DNA of 64,000 nt from the NCBI GenBank assembly GCA_017516315.1, contig JAFXDE010000022.1, positions 1 to 64,000 of the forward strand, read 5' to 3'. Position 1 is the first letter of the stretch. The number at the start of each line of letters is the position of its first letter. The translations under genes were made by a program, and so were the position numbers. This document shows positions 8,318 to 15,529 of the stretch, piece after piece. The notes below the pieces were generated by a model that made no database searches, was not told the origin of the DNA, and was given only the letters and a program-made list of their open reading frames with translations. The DNA comes from Clostridia bacterium. Lineage in GTDB: Bacteria; Bacillota; Clostridia; Oscillospirales; Acutalibacteraceae.

Positions 8318-8548
8318 TTATGAAAAAAGTCCTTCTTTTATAGTGATTTCACCGGGGGTAAAGCCTGCTTTTTCGATGGCTTCGATAATAAGCTTGTCGT
8401 CTACATCCTTTTTCATGGACGCTGTGACAAGATTTTTCTCATGGTCAGCCTTGACCTTAGAAATACCTTCGATTTCCGAAAGGGCCTTTTCCACTGCCTT
8501 GGCACAGTTTCCGCAGTGCATACCCGTAACACCGATAATCTTTTTCAT
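8318..8548 (-). CDS. Heavy-metal-associated (CopZ-like) copper-binding protein
   Basis: A single ferredoxin-fold HMA domain of 76 residues beginning MKKIIGVTGMHCGNCAKAVE, with the metal-binding GMHCGNC motif, as in copper chaperones CopZ and P-type ATPase N-domains. The ATG at 8548 is favoured over an upstream in-frame ATG at 8584 because AAGGAG lies just before it and the domain begins there. It precedes the GPH symporter gene and no copper ATPase or CsoR is in the window, which is unusual company. Confidence 0.88.
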   Translation of the reverse strand: MKKIIGVTGMHCGNCAKAVEKALSEIEGISKVKADHEKNLVTASMKKDVDDKLIIEAIEKAGFTPGEITIKEGLFS

Positions 8549-8589
8549 TTCCGCACTCCTTTTCGTAAATGTATTTTTATTCACATAAC

Positions 8590-8618
8590 AGCATACTACT
8601 TTTGAAAGAAAAATGCAA
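8590..8618 (-). promoter_or_regulatory. Promoter of the CopZ-like/GPH operon
   Basis: Minus strand TTGCAT (8618-8613), 17 bases, TATGCT (8595-8590). Confidence 0.55.
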
Positions 8619-8632
8619 CCTTATTTTGATTT

Positions 8633-9484
8633 TTATTTGACAGGTTTGATTTTATTGGTCGTAATTATTTCAGCGCCGAAAAGAACCATAATATCCTTAT
8701 AAATCGGATTGTCAACGGTCCACACGGCTATTTTCACTCCCTGCTTTTTCGCATAGGTAACGGCAGAGACGCATTTATAAAGCTTTTTGTGGTTGAAATT
8801 AAGTCCGAAATTGTTTTCCTTGCACCAATCGATATCCTTCTTTGAGGGATTATTTGCAAGATAAAGCATTTCTGCCCTGCTGTCAAGAGCGCGGTAGGCC
8901 TCCATATATTCCTTATTGAAGGAAATTATAACAGCCTTTTCCGAAAGTCCTTTTTTATCAAGATAAGCCTTAAGCCCGGGCAAATACTTAACATCGCACT
9001 TTTTAAGCTCGATAACAGGAATAATGTCATATTCTTCCGCATAATAAAGAGCCTCCTCCAGAGTAGGAACCTTCAGCCCTTCTTCGGAATTTTCCCCGGT
9101 ATCGTTTCCCTTGCCACCATCAACGGTAAGCTTACGGATTTCCTCTAAAGTAAAATTCTCCACATCACCCGTTCCGTCAGTCATTTTGTCTACAGTATCA
9201 TCGTGAATTACTACCCATTCTCCGTCCTTTGTGGTGTGAAGGTCGAACTCATAGCCGTCAAAGCAGTAATCAACAGCGGCCTCGAAAGCCGGCACAGTAT
9301 TTTCGGGGCGGACTGAGGAAAAGCCCCTGTGTGCCACTAAAAGAGGTGCAGACTCACTGCGGGAGGACAAGGATAATCCGTCGCTCACCGTAGTCATTAT
9401 CTTCCATGGCACGGTTATAAGAATGAGAGCAATTATGATTACTGTCAGAATTCCCTTTATTACCGATTTAGCTTTCTTTTCCAT
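8633..9484 (-). CDS. Membrane-anchored glycerophosphodiester phosphodiesterase
   Basis: GDPD enzymes split glycerophosphodiesters (from phospholipid or teichoic acid turnover) to glycerol-3-phosphate and an alcohol. The 283-residue product has an N-terminal membrane segment (about residues 12-28), then the catalytic AHRGFSSVRPENTVPAF (His-Arg near 52-53), GYEFDLHTTKDGEWVVIHDDTVDKMTDGTG (Glu/Asp metal ligands and second His) and later IELKK. It is expected to act outside the membrane. Start by AAGGAG. A second, cytoplasmic-looking GDPD paralogue is at 39047-39886. Confidence 0.93.
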   Translation of the reverse strand: MEKKAKSVIKGILTVIIIALILITVPWKIMTTVSDGLSLSSRSESAPLLVAHRGFSSVRPENTVPAFEAAVDYCFDGYEFDLHTTKDGEWVVIHDDTVDKMTDGTGDVENFTLEEIRKLTVDGGKGNDTGENSEEGLKVPTLEEALYYAEEYDIIPVIELKKCDVKYLPGLKAYLDKKGLSEKAVIISFNKEYMEAYRALDSRAEMLYLANNPSKKDIDWCKENNFGLNFNHKKLYKCVSAVTYAKKQGVKIAVWTVDNPIYKDIMVLFGAEIITTNKIKPVK

Positions 9485-9517
9485 ATCCGTTCTCCTTTTA
9501 CATTATCAGTTAAAAGA

Positions 9518-9546
9518 ATTATACAATAACCGTAAGGGAATATCAA
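9518..9546 (-). promoter_or_regulatory. Promoter of the membrane GDPD gene
   Basis: Minus strand TTGATA (9546-9541), 17 bases, TATAAT (9523-9518). Confidence 0.75.
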
Positions 9547-9558
9547 TACCGGATAATT

Positions 9559-10542
9559 TTATTTTTTATATGCAATTTTATAGGCTGTAGGATAAGCAGA
9601 AACGAACTCGCTTAAAAGAGTTCTCGTGCTTGAGCCGGGATCGTTTATGGTGAAATTAGCCGCAGAAAGAGAAGAGGTGCTTTTGGTGTGACCCGTAATA
9701 ACCACCCAATGCTGTGAGCCGTTAGTTTTTTTCATGCCTAAAATAACAGGCTTACCCTTACTGAGCTGCTTATATATTTTCGAAAGATAATCGGAAGAGG
9801 AAACCAGCTCCGTAACATAGTCCGTCGGCCAATAGAGCATACCAGAGGAGGAATAATTCAGTCTTTTCACCATATCGGCAGGAGTTACTGTCTTACCGAG
9901 ATGAAAGCTTTCCGTCATAGCCAGGGCTGTAGTTGTGCATCCGCTGGAGCGTACAGTATCTCCCTGAGTGCCTAATTTTATATCTGCCCAACGGGAATCG
10001 GTCTGCTTGAAGGAGGGTACGGAAAGAGCTGTTTTCTTATAAGTGCCTTCCGTCTTAAGCTCCGAAAGATACGCTGAGCTCACATAACCCGTACTGCTTC
10101 CGTTATAAAGTATTTTCGAAAAGCCGTTTTTCTGAGAGAGTCTGAGAACTACGGTTCCCTTGGCCAGTGTAGTCTTTATTTCAGCCGTTGCTGAGGCTGA
10201 GGAGCGAACATTCAGGTTTCCGCTTTGTGTAGCCACATACATCGCCTTTGACGAAACGGTGTCGATATAATTTCCGTGGGCATAGGCTGTTTTACCCTTG
10301 GCATACTCCACCTTCCACCAGGAGCCTTCCTTTTTAAGAAGAGTCAGATATTTTCCTTTTTTCATCTGCTTTACCACCTCAGAGGAAACAGAAGCGCTTT
10401 TTCTGAGATTCAGCGCAGTGCTTTCGGTTGCTACCTTACCCGCTGAAGAGGAGGCATCGGCAGCAGAAATGCCGAGGCTAAGCAGAGACAAAGATATACA
10501 GAGTATAAGCATAAATAAAAGTGCTTTTGATCGTTTTTTCAT
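9559..10542 (-). CDS. Secreted protein: two SH3b domains plus C39-like cysteine peptidase
   Basis: With the ATG at 10542 the protein has about 327 residues: signal peptide MKKRSKALLFMLILCISLSL..., SH3b repeat 1 (STALNLRKSASVSSEVV...GSWWKVEY), SH3b repeat 2 (GNLNVRSSASATAEIK), then a C39-family-like (peptidase_C39_2) domain with RSSGCTTTALAM (Cys), GSQHWVVITGH (His) and INDPGS (Asp). SH3b domains bind cell-wall peptides, so a wall-associated peptidase or amidase is likely. Start is uncertain: the open frame extends to 10611, and a GTG at 10557 has AGGA upstream; the signal peptide argues for 10542 or 10557. Stands alone, divergent from the gene at 10761. Confidence 0.85.
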   Translation of the reverse strand: MKKRSKALLFMLILCISLSLLSLGISAADASSSAGKVATESTALNLRKSASVSSEVVKQMKKGKYLTLLKKEGSWWKVEYAKGKTAYAHGNYIDTVSSKAMYVATQSGNLNVRSSASATAEIKTTLAKGTVVLRLSQKNGFSKILYNGSSTGYVSSAYLSELKTEGTYKKTALSVPSFKQTDSRWADIKLGTQGDTVRSSGCTTTALAMTESFHLGKTVTPADMVKRLNYSSSGMLYWPTDYVTELVSSSDYLSKIYKQLSKGKPVILGMKKTNGSQHWVVITGHTKSTSSLSAANFTINDPGSSTRTLLSEFVSAYPTAYKIAYKK

Positions 10543-10689
10543 AGTCAGTTCAATCACAGGATTTTTCCTGTTTTCCTTTCTTGAATTTCGAAGCTTTTCC
10601 TCGCAGGACATTTTAACACAGATTTTTCTGATTTTATGATGTAAATAATGGAATTCATAAACTGTCTTTTTCTTTTTTTGATTTTTCTA

Positions 10690-10718
10690 TTGAACATTTG
10701 AAAAAAATGTGTTAATCT
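10690..10718 (+). promoter_or_regulatory. Promoter of the PQ-rich membrane protein gene
   Basis: TTGAAC (10690-10695), 17 bases, TAATCT (10713-10718), followed by the AAGGATG ribosome site before the ATG at 10761. Confidence 0.5.
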
Positions 10719-10760
10719 AATAAGGAATGAAATCAATTATTACCGAAAGGATGATTCATA

Positions 10761-11426
10761 ATGTTAGAGCAGGTAGAAAATAAAATCCTGGAGCTGAAGA
10801 AAATTCAGGCAGAGGAATACTATAAAAGAAAGGACGCTGACCTTCAGTCGTGGGGTCTTACCTATAAGACCGACGGAAACAAGGTTACTCCCATCATCGT
10901 TACCGACGAGGAATACGAGGCTCTTATCAAGGCTTCAAACGGTGTCGACCGCATCGGCAGAAACCCCTTCGCAAAAGCTCTTAACGCCCTTTCCTACATC
11001 GCAGCAAGCGTAGGTGCAGTTTCAGGTGCAGTCGTAGCTGCTCTCTCCGATGAGCTCGCTTTCGTTTATTTCACTCTCTGTCTCGTAGCAGGTCTCGTGG
11101 TAGGCGTAGTCTTTAAGGGTATGAGCGAAATTCTCAAGCTTTTACAGCAGATTATCGACTCAAAGCCCAACGAAAAGCCCGAAGACATCGCTTTAGCCGC
11201 AGAGCAGGCAAAGGCTCAGCAGAAAAAGGCAGCTCAGCCTAAGGCTCAGCCCGTTCAGCCTCAGGTACAGGCTCCCCAGCAGGCAGTTTATCAGCCTGTA
11301 TTCACCACCTATCCCGGCGGTCCTGCCGTTTACACACAGCAGCAGCCCGTTTATGTTTATCAGCAGCCCGTTCAGCCTCAGCAGCAGGCTCCCCAGACAG
11401 GCTTCAGATACGGAGAGCAGAAGTAA
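10761..11426 (+). CDS. Membrane protein with PQ-rich C-terminal tail, function unknown
   Basis: The 221-residue protein has an N-terminal charged helical part (MLEQVENKILELKKIQAEEY), two adjacent hydrophobic segments (about residues 74-92 and 96-115), then a low-complexity tail rich in Gln, Pro, Ala and Tyr (QPVQPQVQAPQQAVYQP...). Such tails are intrinsically disordered and sometimes interact with the wall or other membrane proteins. I recognise no family. Its TAA stop coincides with the left TA of MITE copy 2, so the end of the gene may have been set by that insertion. Confidence 0.75.
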   Translation: MLEQVENKILELKKIQAEEYYKRKDADLQSWGLTYKTDGNKVTPIIVTDEEYEALIKASNGVDRIGRNPFAKALNALSYIAASVGAVSGAVVAALSDELAFVYFTLCLVAGLVVGVVFKGMSEILKLLQQIIDSKPNEKPEDIALAAEQAKAQQKKAAQPKAQPVQPQVQAPQQAVYQPVFTTYPGGPAVYTQQQPVYVYQQPVQPQQQAPQTGFRYGEQK

Positions 11427-11646
11427 ATGCAAAATGCAAAATGGCGAGTAAGATTTCATAAAATAAGGAATGATACACCGCCAAGTTTACGGACCTGATT
11501 TTAGGGATACGATGCATTGTGTCCGCCAAACAAAAATTTTACCCACAGAGATTTACGGTCTCTGTGGGATTTTTTGTGTATTAATGTGGCGGAATATCGC
11601 TTATTCCTTTCCGAAGTGTCAGTCGCCATTTTGCATTTTGCATTTA
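11424..11646. mobile_element. MITE-like palindromic element, copy 2
   Basis: A 223-base copy bounded by TA, with a perfect 24-base terminal inverted repeat (TAAATGCAAAATGC...ATGGCGA and its complement), continuing as an imperfect subterminal repeat to ACACCGCC / GGCGGAATAT. It is similar along its length to 6564-6806. Non-coding. Like copy 1 it lies between two convergent genes (membrane protein and sulfatase). Confidence 0.8.
11542..11575. terminator. Bidirectional terminator inside MITE copy 2
   Basis: CCCACAGAGA / TCTCTGTGGG stem with ATTTTTTG on the plus side and TAAAATTTTTG on the minus side. Confidence 0.85.
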
Positions 11647-11650
11647 TCAT

Positions 11651-13195
11651 TCACCTTTTCTTCACCGTTACGGCAGGAAGTATAACCGCCTTGTAGCCTT
11701 CCACGGATTTAATCTGTTCAAGAAGGAGCTTTTTCATAGCTGAACGGACTATTTTATATTCAGGCTCTTTAATAAGATTATGGAGCTGCATAGGATCGTT
11801 TTCTATGTCGTAAAGATATTCCTCCGTGTATACGGGAGAGCTTTTGGCTGTCATACCTGCGATATAACCGGGAACGCTGACTGAATAAAGGTACTGCTTC
11901 GTTCTTACGGCACGGGCACACTGACTTTCACTTATCTGGATGTAAACCTCATTTCTTCTCTTGTCCCCTGCAAGGTCGATACCTTTGAAATTACCCGGTG
12001 CGGTAATACCTGCCGCCGAGAGGAGAGTAACGGGAAGGTCGATGAGGCTTACGAGCCGTCTGTCGATAAGACCGCTTCTGAAATCTCCGCCTCTTATAAC
12101 GAGAGGGATATGGGTACTGCTGTCGTGACAGGATCGCTTGTATTCGGCATTTCTTGTTCTGAAATGACAGCCGTGGTCCGAGGTAAAGACTATCACCGTA
12201 TCCTCGTAAATGCCTTTCTCCTTGAGCTTGTCTGTCAGTAAGCCGAGATTATAGTCAAGACGGTTTACGGAAGAAAGATAGTCGGCATATTCCTTTTCGT
12301 AATTACCTCTGAAATATGTAAGCTCCTCGGGAACAGGATAATCGGCAAATAGTCCTACCGTATCGGGGTATCCCTCGAAATGGCGGCTTGAATTCTGATG
12401 ATGGGGCTCAAGCTGAGAGACGAACATAAAAAAGGGCTTATCCGAGTTATAATTATCGATATATTCGAGAGCAAAGCTGTTTATACAGTCGGCACGGTAG
12501 CCGGAAAAATCTATTCTTTCTCCCTTTTCGTCGAAGATATATCCTCCTCTGCTGTCGGAGGTAAATTCGAGAACATCCGCACCTCTGAAATACCCGTAGC
12601 CGCCCAATCTTTCCTGCGGTACAGGTGATTTTTTATAATCATTCTCCTTATCGGAGGCAAGATGCCATTTGCCGATGTAAGCCGTTTCGTAGCCTGCGGA
12701 ATTAAAGCAGTGAGCTAAGGTATAGGTGTCCTCGGGCAGAGCGATGTCATTTTTAAAGCATCCAGTCTCGGTAGCGTACATTCCCGACTGCAGACAGGCG
12801 CGCGCAGGACCGCATACAGGCTGACAGGTAAAGCAGTTATCGAAGGTAACCCCCTCCTCGGCCAAAGCCGTAAGATTAGGCATAATATCCTCGGTGAAGC
12901 TGTCCCATCTCTGCTGGTCCGTGAAATAAAAAATAATATTCTTTTTGCCCTTATCGGTGAAAGCTATCTTTTTCTCCGCCTGCTCCTCTTTATCGGCGGC
13001 AGCTTCCTCTTCAGACAAGACATCTTTTTCCTCTTCGTCCTTCACCTCGGAGACATATACCTCACGGGGAATAAAAACCTCTCTTTTAATTCCGTCCTCC
13101 GAAGCATTTATCTCGGGAAGGAAGACCTCCTTTTTTACGGAGGAGTCCTCTTTTTCCTCTTTATCTTTTACCTTTACTTTTACATTGAGAGCCAT
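11651..13195 (-). CDS. Sulfatase with long charged N-terminal extension
   Basis: Type I sulfatases remove sulfate esters using a formylglycine made from Cys (or Ser). The 514-residue protein carries VCGPARACLQSG (Cys near 128 in the CxPxR context), the first metal-binding motif FYFTDQQR (near 90), YIGKWHLAS, and TSDHGCHF with Asp-His metal ligands. The first 80 or so residues are not sulfatase: they are Lys/Glu-rich and repetitive (KKEVFLPEI, KREVFIPRE, EVYVSEV, then an acidic run). There is no signal peptide, so the enzyme seems cytoplasmic. No maturase (anSME) gene is in the window. Substrate unknown; sulfated glycan fragments are plausible. Confidence 0.9.
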   Translation of the reverse strand: MALNVKVKVKDKEEKEDSSVKKEVFLPEINASEDGIKREVFIPREVYVSEVKDEEEKDVLSEEEAAADKEEQAEKKIAFTDKGKKNIIFYFTDQQRWDSFTEDIMPNLTALAEEGVTFDNCFTCQPVCGPARACLQSGMYATETGCFKNDIALPEDTYTLAHCFNSAGYETAYIGKWHLASDKENDYKKSPVPQERLGGYGYFRGADVLEFTSDSRGGYIFDEKGERIDFSGYRADCINSFALEYIDNYNSDKPFFMFVSQLEPHHQNSSRHFEGYPDTVGLFADYPVPEELTYFRGNYEKEYADYLSSVNRLDYNLGLLTDKLKEKGIYEDTVIVFTSDHGCHFRTRNAEYKRSCHDSSTHIPLVIRGGDFRSGLIDRRLVSLIDLPVTLLSAAGITAPGNFKGIDLAGDKRRNEVYIQISESQCARAVRTKQYLYSVSVPGYIAGMTAKSSPVYTEEYLYDIENDPMQLHNLIKEPEYKIVRSAMKKLLLEQIKSVEGYKAVILPAVTVKKR

Positions 13196-13229
13196 TTATA
13201 AGCCTCCGTCTGTCACATTTTATATCTCC

Positions 13230-13258
13230 ATTATATTACCGTCATCTTAAAATATCAA
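13230..13258 (-). promoter_or_regulatory. Sulfatase promoter
   Basis: Minus strand TTGATA (13258-13253), 17 bases, TATAAT (13235-13230). Confidence 0.75.
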
Positions 13259-13261
13259 TAA

Positions 13262-13298
13262 AAAAATAAAAATTAAGGCGGGATGAACCATCCCGCCC
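13262..13298 (-). terminator. Terminator after rubrerythrin
   Basis: GGCGGGATG / ATCCCGCC stem with a short loop followed on the minus strand by a T-rich tract (TTAATTTTTATTTTTT). No T-run on the other side. Confidence 0.85.
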
Positions 13299-13329
13299 TG
13301 TGTTATTGAATTATGAGCCTTTTATTTAA

Positions 13330-13863
13330 TCAATAATTCTCTTTTCTTACCTCGAAATAGCTCTGAGGATGAGCGCATACGGGGCAGATTTCGGGAGCCT
13401 TCTTACCGATTACGAGATGACCGCAGTTACGGCATTCCCACATAATCTCTTCGCTTTTCTCAAATACTGCCTGCATTTCAACATTATTGAGAAGCTTAAG
13501 ATATCTTTCCTCATGGGTCTTTTCTATTTCTGCTACCATTCTGAATTTAGCGGCGAGCTCTGTAAAGCCCTCCTCCTCAGCTTCCTTTGCAAAGGTAGCA
13601 TACATATCTGTCCACTCGTAGTTTTCGCCTGCAGCGGCAGATTTGAGGTTAGCGGCTGTATCACCGAGGCCGCCTAATGCCTTGAACCATAATTTAGCGT
13701 GTTCCTTTTCGTTGTTTGCTGTTTCCTCAAAGATAGCGGCGATCTGCTGATATCCGGCCTTTCTGGCTACGGAAGCGAAGTAGGTATACTTGTTTCTTGC
13801 CTCAGATTCACCCGAGAATGCAGCCATTAAATTTTTTTCTGTTTTTGAACCTTTAAGTTCCAT
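13330..13863 (-). CDS. Rubrerythrin
   Basis: Rubrerythrin is a non-haem iron peroxidase that protects anaerobes from H2O2, taking electrons through its rubredoxin domain. The 177 residues include the four-helix diiron domain with [25 protein letters not shown] and [14 protein letters not shown], and a C-terminal rubredoxin-like domain with CRNCGH and CPVCAH. Start at 13863 after AAGGAGG. Single-gene transcript with promoter and terminator. Typical length and all Glu/His/Cys ligands visible. Confidence 0.97.
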   Translation of the reverse strand: MELKGSKTEKNLMAAFSGESEARNKYTYFASVARKAGYQQIAAIFEETANNEKEHAKLWFKALGGLGDTAANLKSAAAGENYEWTDMYATFAKEAEEEGFTELAAKFRMVAEIEKTHEERYLKLLNNVEMQAVFEKSEEIMWECRNCGHLVIGKKAPEICPVCAHPQSYFEVRKENY

Positions 13864-13932
13864 ATTTGTTCCTCCTTTTTCTGTACTGAATCTATTATTG
13901 ACGCAGTAAAGTTTTCTTAGTCATTTTCTATA

Positions 13933-13961
13933 ACTCTATCATTAATTTTTCTTCTTGTCAA
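13933..13961 (-). promoter_or_regulatory. Rubrerythrin promoter
   Basis: Minus strand TTGACA (13961-13956), 17 bases, TAGAGT (13938-13933). Confidence 0.7.
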
Positions 13962-14065
13962 GACAAAAAAACAACTTTCATCAAATACAAAACCTACAAC
14001 TAAAATCCACCTGAAAAGCTCAATTTTGTCCGTATTACCGAAAAGGCTTTTTTGCTCATTTTTCA

Positions 14066-14095
14066 TTGACAAAAAAATGCTTTTTATGCTATAAT
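14066..14095 (+). promoter_or_regulatory. Purine operon promoter
   Basis: TTGACA (14066-14071), 18 bases, TATAAT (14090-14095), directly ahead of the riboswitch. Confidence 0.88.
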
Positions 14096-14101
14096 TCAAA
14101 A

Positions 14102-14278
14102 GGTGTGTTTTTATCTGAAGCACCCGTAAAAAACAGATTTTACAGTTCTTTGAAACTGACGGATTTATGTGGAGCACCACGGTGAATCAAAGAACTTAAA
14201 AACACGGCCTGAGCCGTTTATGTCGACCGTCTGGGCAGCTTATCAAAGGACTAACCTTAGATAAGTATGCCCTTTTTT
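14102..14278 (+). promoter_or_regulatory. ZTP (pfl) riboswitch with transcriptional attenuator
   Basis: ZTP riboswitches sense ZMP/ZTP, the purine intermediate AICAR that accumulates when 10-formyl-THF is short, and switch purine and one-carbon genes on. Here stem P1 is GTTCTTTGA (14145-14153) with TCAAAGAAC (14187-14195), enclosing ACTGACGG and GTGGAGCACCACGG; downstream comes GACCGTCTGGGCA, the conserved 3' core. GTGTTTTTA near 14105 can pair with TAAAAACAC near 14199 as an outer stem. The CTGGGCA segment is also the 5' arm of a terminator (GGGCA-CTTATC with GATAAG-TGCCC, then TTTTTT at 14273-14278), so ligand binding would block termination. Called from remembered consensus; a covariance search would settle it. 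Confidence 0.88.
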
Positions 14279-14308
14279 GTTTGAATTAAATTTTCAGGAG
14301 GTTTTCCA

Positions 14309-14803
14309 ATGAAAAAAGTTGCTATTATTATGGGCAGCGACAGCGATTTACCTGTAGTTTCAAAGGCCTGTGACACACTCAAGCAGTTCGGTGTCCCCTG
14401 CGAAATGCACATCTATTCTGCCCACCGCACTCCGGAAGAAGCTAAGGAGTTCAGCTCCTCAGCCCGCGAAAACGGCTTCGGTGTTATCATCGCTGCTGCA
14501 GGTATGGCGGCACATCTCGCAGGTGCCATCGCCGCTAACACCACTCTCCCCGTTATCGGCATCCCTATGAAGTCAAAATATCTCGACGGTATCGATGCCC
14601 TTCTTTCCACCGTTCAGATGCCTTCAGGTATCCCCGTAGCTACCGTAGCCATCGACGGAGCAGTTAACGCTGCACTTTTAGCTATCGAAATCTTAGCCGT
14701 TACCGACGAGGAGCTCGCCGCTAAGCTCAAGGCCAAAAGAGACAATGACACAAAAGCAGTTCTCGAAAAAAACAAAAAGACAGAACTCGAATATAATAAC
14801 TGA
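14309..14803 (+). CDS. purE: AIR carboxylase / N5-CAIR mutase
   Basis: PurE makes CAIR, either by rearranging N5-CAIR (class I, with PurK) or by direct carboxylation of AIR (class II). The 164 residues carry [28 protein letters not shown] and PVIGIPM, the nucleotide and CO2-handling motifs. AGGAGG precedes the ATG. First gene of the riboswitch-controlled operon. No purK is in the window, so which class it is stays open; clostridial PurE can be either. The C-terminal tail is Lys-rich. Confidence 0.96.
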   Translation: MKKVAIIMGSDSDLPVVSKACDTLKQFGVPCEMHIYSAHRTPEEAKEFSSSARENGFGVIIAAAGMAAHLAGAIAANTTLPVIGIPMKSKYLDGIDALLSTVQMPSGIPVATVAIDGAVNAALLAIEILAVTDEELAAKLKAKRDNDTKAVLEKNKKTELEYNN

Positions 14804-14833
14804 ATTTAAAATTAAACTTTGGAGGTTTTTATC

Positions 14834-15514
14834 ATGGAAAAAATTTACACAGGCAAAACTAAGGACGTATTCAAGCTCGAAAACGGCAACTGTCTCCTCA
14901 AGTTCAAGGACGACTGCACAGGCAAGGACGGCGTTTTTGATCCCGGTGAAAACGCAGTAGGTCTTACTATCGACGGTGTAGGCGATGTTAACCTTCGTAT
15001 GTCTATTTACTTCTTCGAAAAGGTTAATGCTGCAGGTATCAAAACTCACTATGTAAGTGCAAACTTAGACGATACAACAATGGAGGTTCTTCCCGCCAAG
15101 GTATTCGGACACGGTCTCGAGGTTATCTGCCGTCATAAGGCAGTAGGCAGCTTTATCCGCCGTTACGGTGATTACATCGAAGAGGGTGCAGATCTTCCCG
15201 CTTATGTAGAAATGACCTTCAAAAATGACGCGAAGGGCGATCCCCTCGTAATCAAGGATGCTCTCGTGGCTCTCGGCGTTATGACAGACAAGCAATACGA
15301 CGACATCAAGGAAATGACCCAAAAGATTACTCAGATCGTCGCTGACGACCTTAAGGAAAAGGGTCTCGTTCTCTATGACATCAAATTTGAATTCGGATAC
15401 GATGCAGAAGGCAATGTTATGCTCATCGACGAAATCGCATCCGGTAATATGCGCGTTTACAAGGACGGCAAATATATCGATCCTATGACACTTTCAGAAC
15501 TTTTCTTTGCATAA
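14834..15514 (+). CDS. purC: SAICAR synthetase
   Basis: PurC joins aspartate to CAIR with ATP, giving SAICAR. The 226-residue product starts [18 protein letters not shown] at 14821-14825 sets the start at 14834 (the open frame runs slightly further upstream, but that would include the ribosome site). Motifs [33 protein letters not shown], and [18 protein letters not shown] match SAICAR synthetase. Thirty bases after purE. Confidence 0.97.
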   Translation: MEKIYTGKTKDVFKLENGNCLLKFKDDCTGKDGVFDPGENAVGLTIDGVGDVNLRMSIYFFEKVNAAGIKTHYVSANLDDTTMEVLPAKVFGHGLEVICRHKAVGSFIRRYGDYIEEGADLPAYVEMTFKNDAKGDPLVIKDALVALGVMTDKQYDDIKEMTQKITQIVADDLKEKGLVLYDIKFEFGYDAEGNVMLIDEIASGNMRVYKDGKYIDPMTLSELFFA

Positions 15515-15529
15515 GAAGGAGCACACTAA

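Noticed and set aside
13917..14180. Open frame of 87 codons on the minus strand upstream of purE
   Set aside because: It overlaps the purine promoter and the ZTP riboswitch, has no ribosome site and reads as low-complexity hydrophobic sequence.
14819..14833. Earlier in-frame start for purC at 14819
   Set aside because: It would translate the GGAGG ribosome site itself; the ATG at 14834 is correctly spaced.
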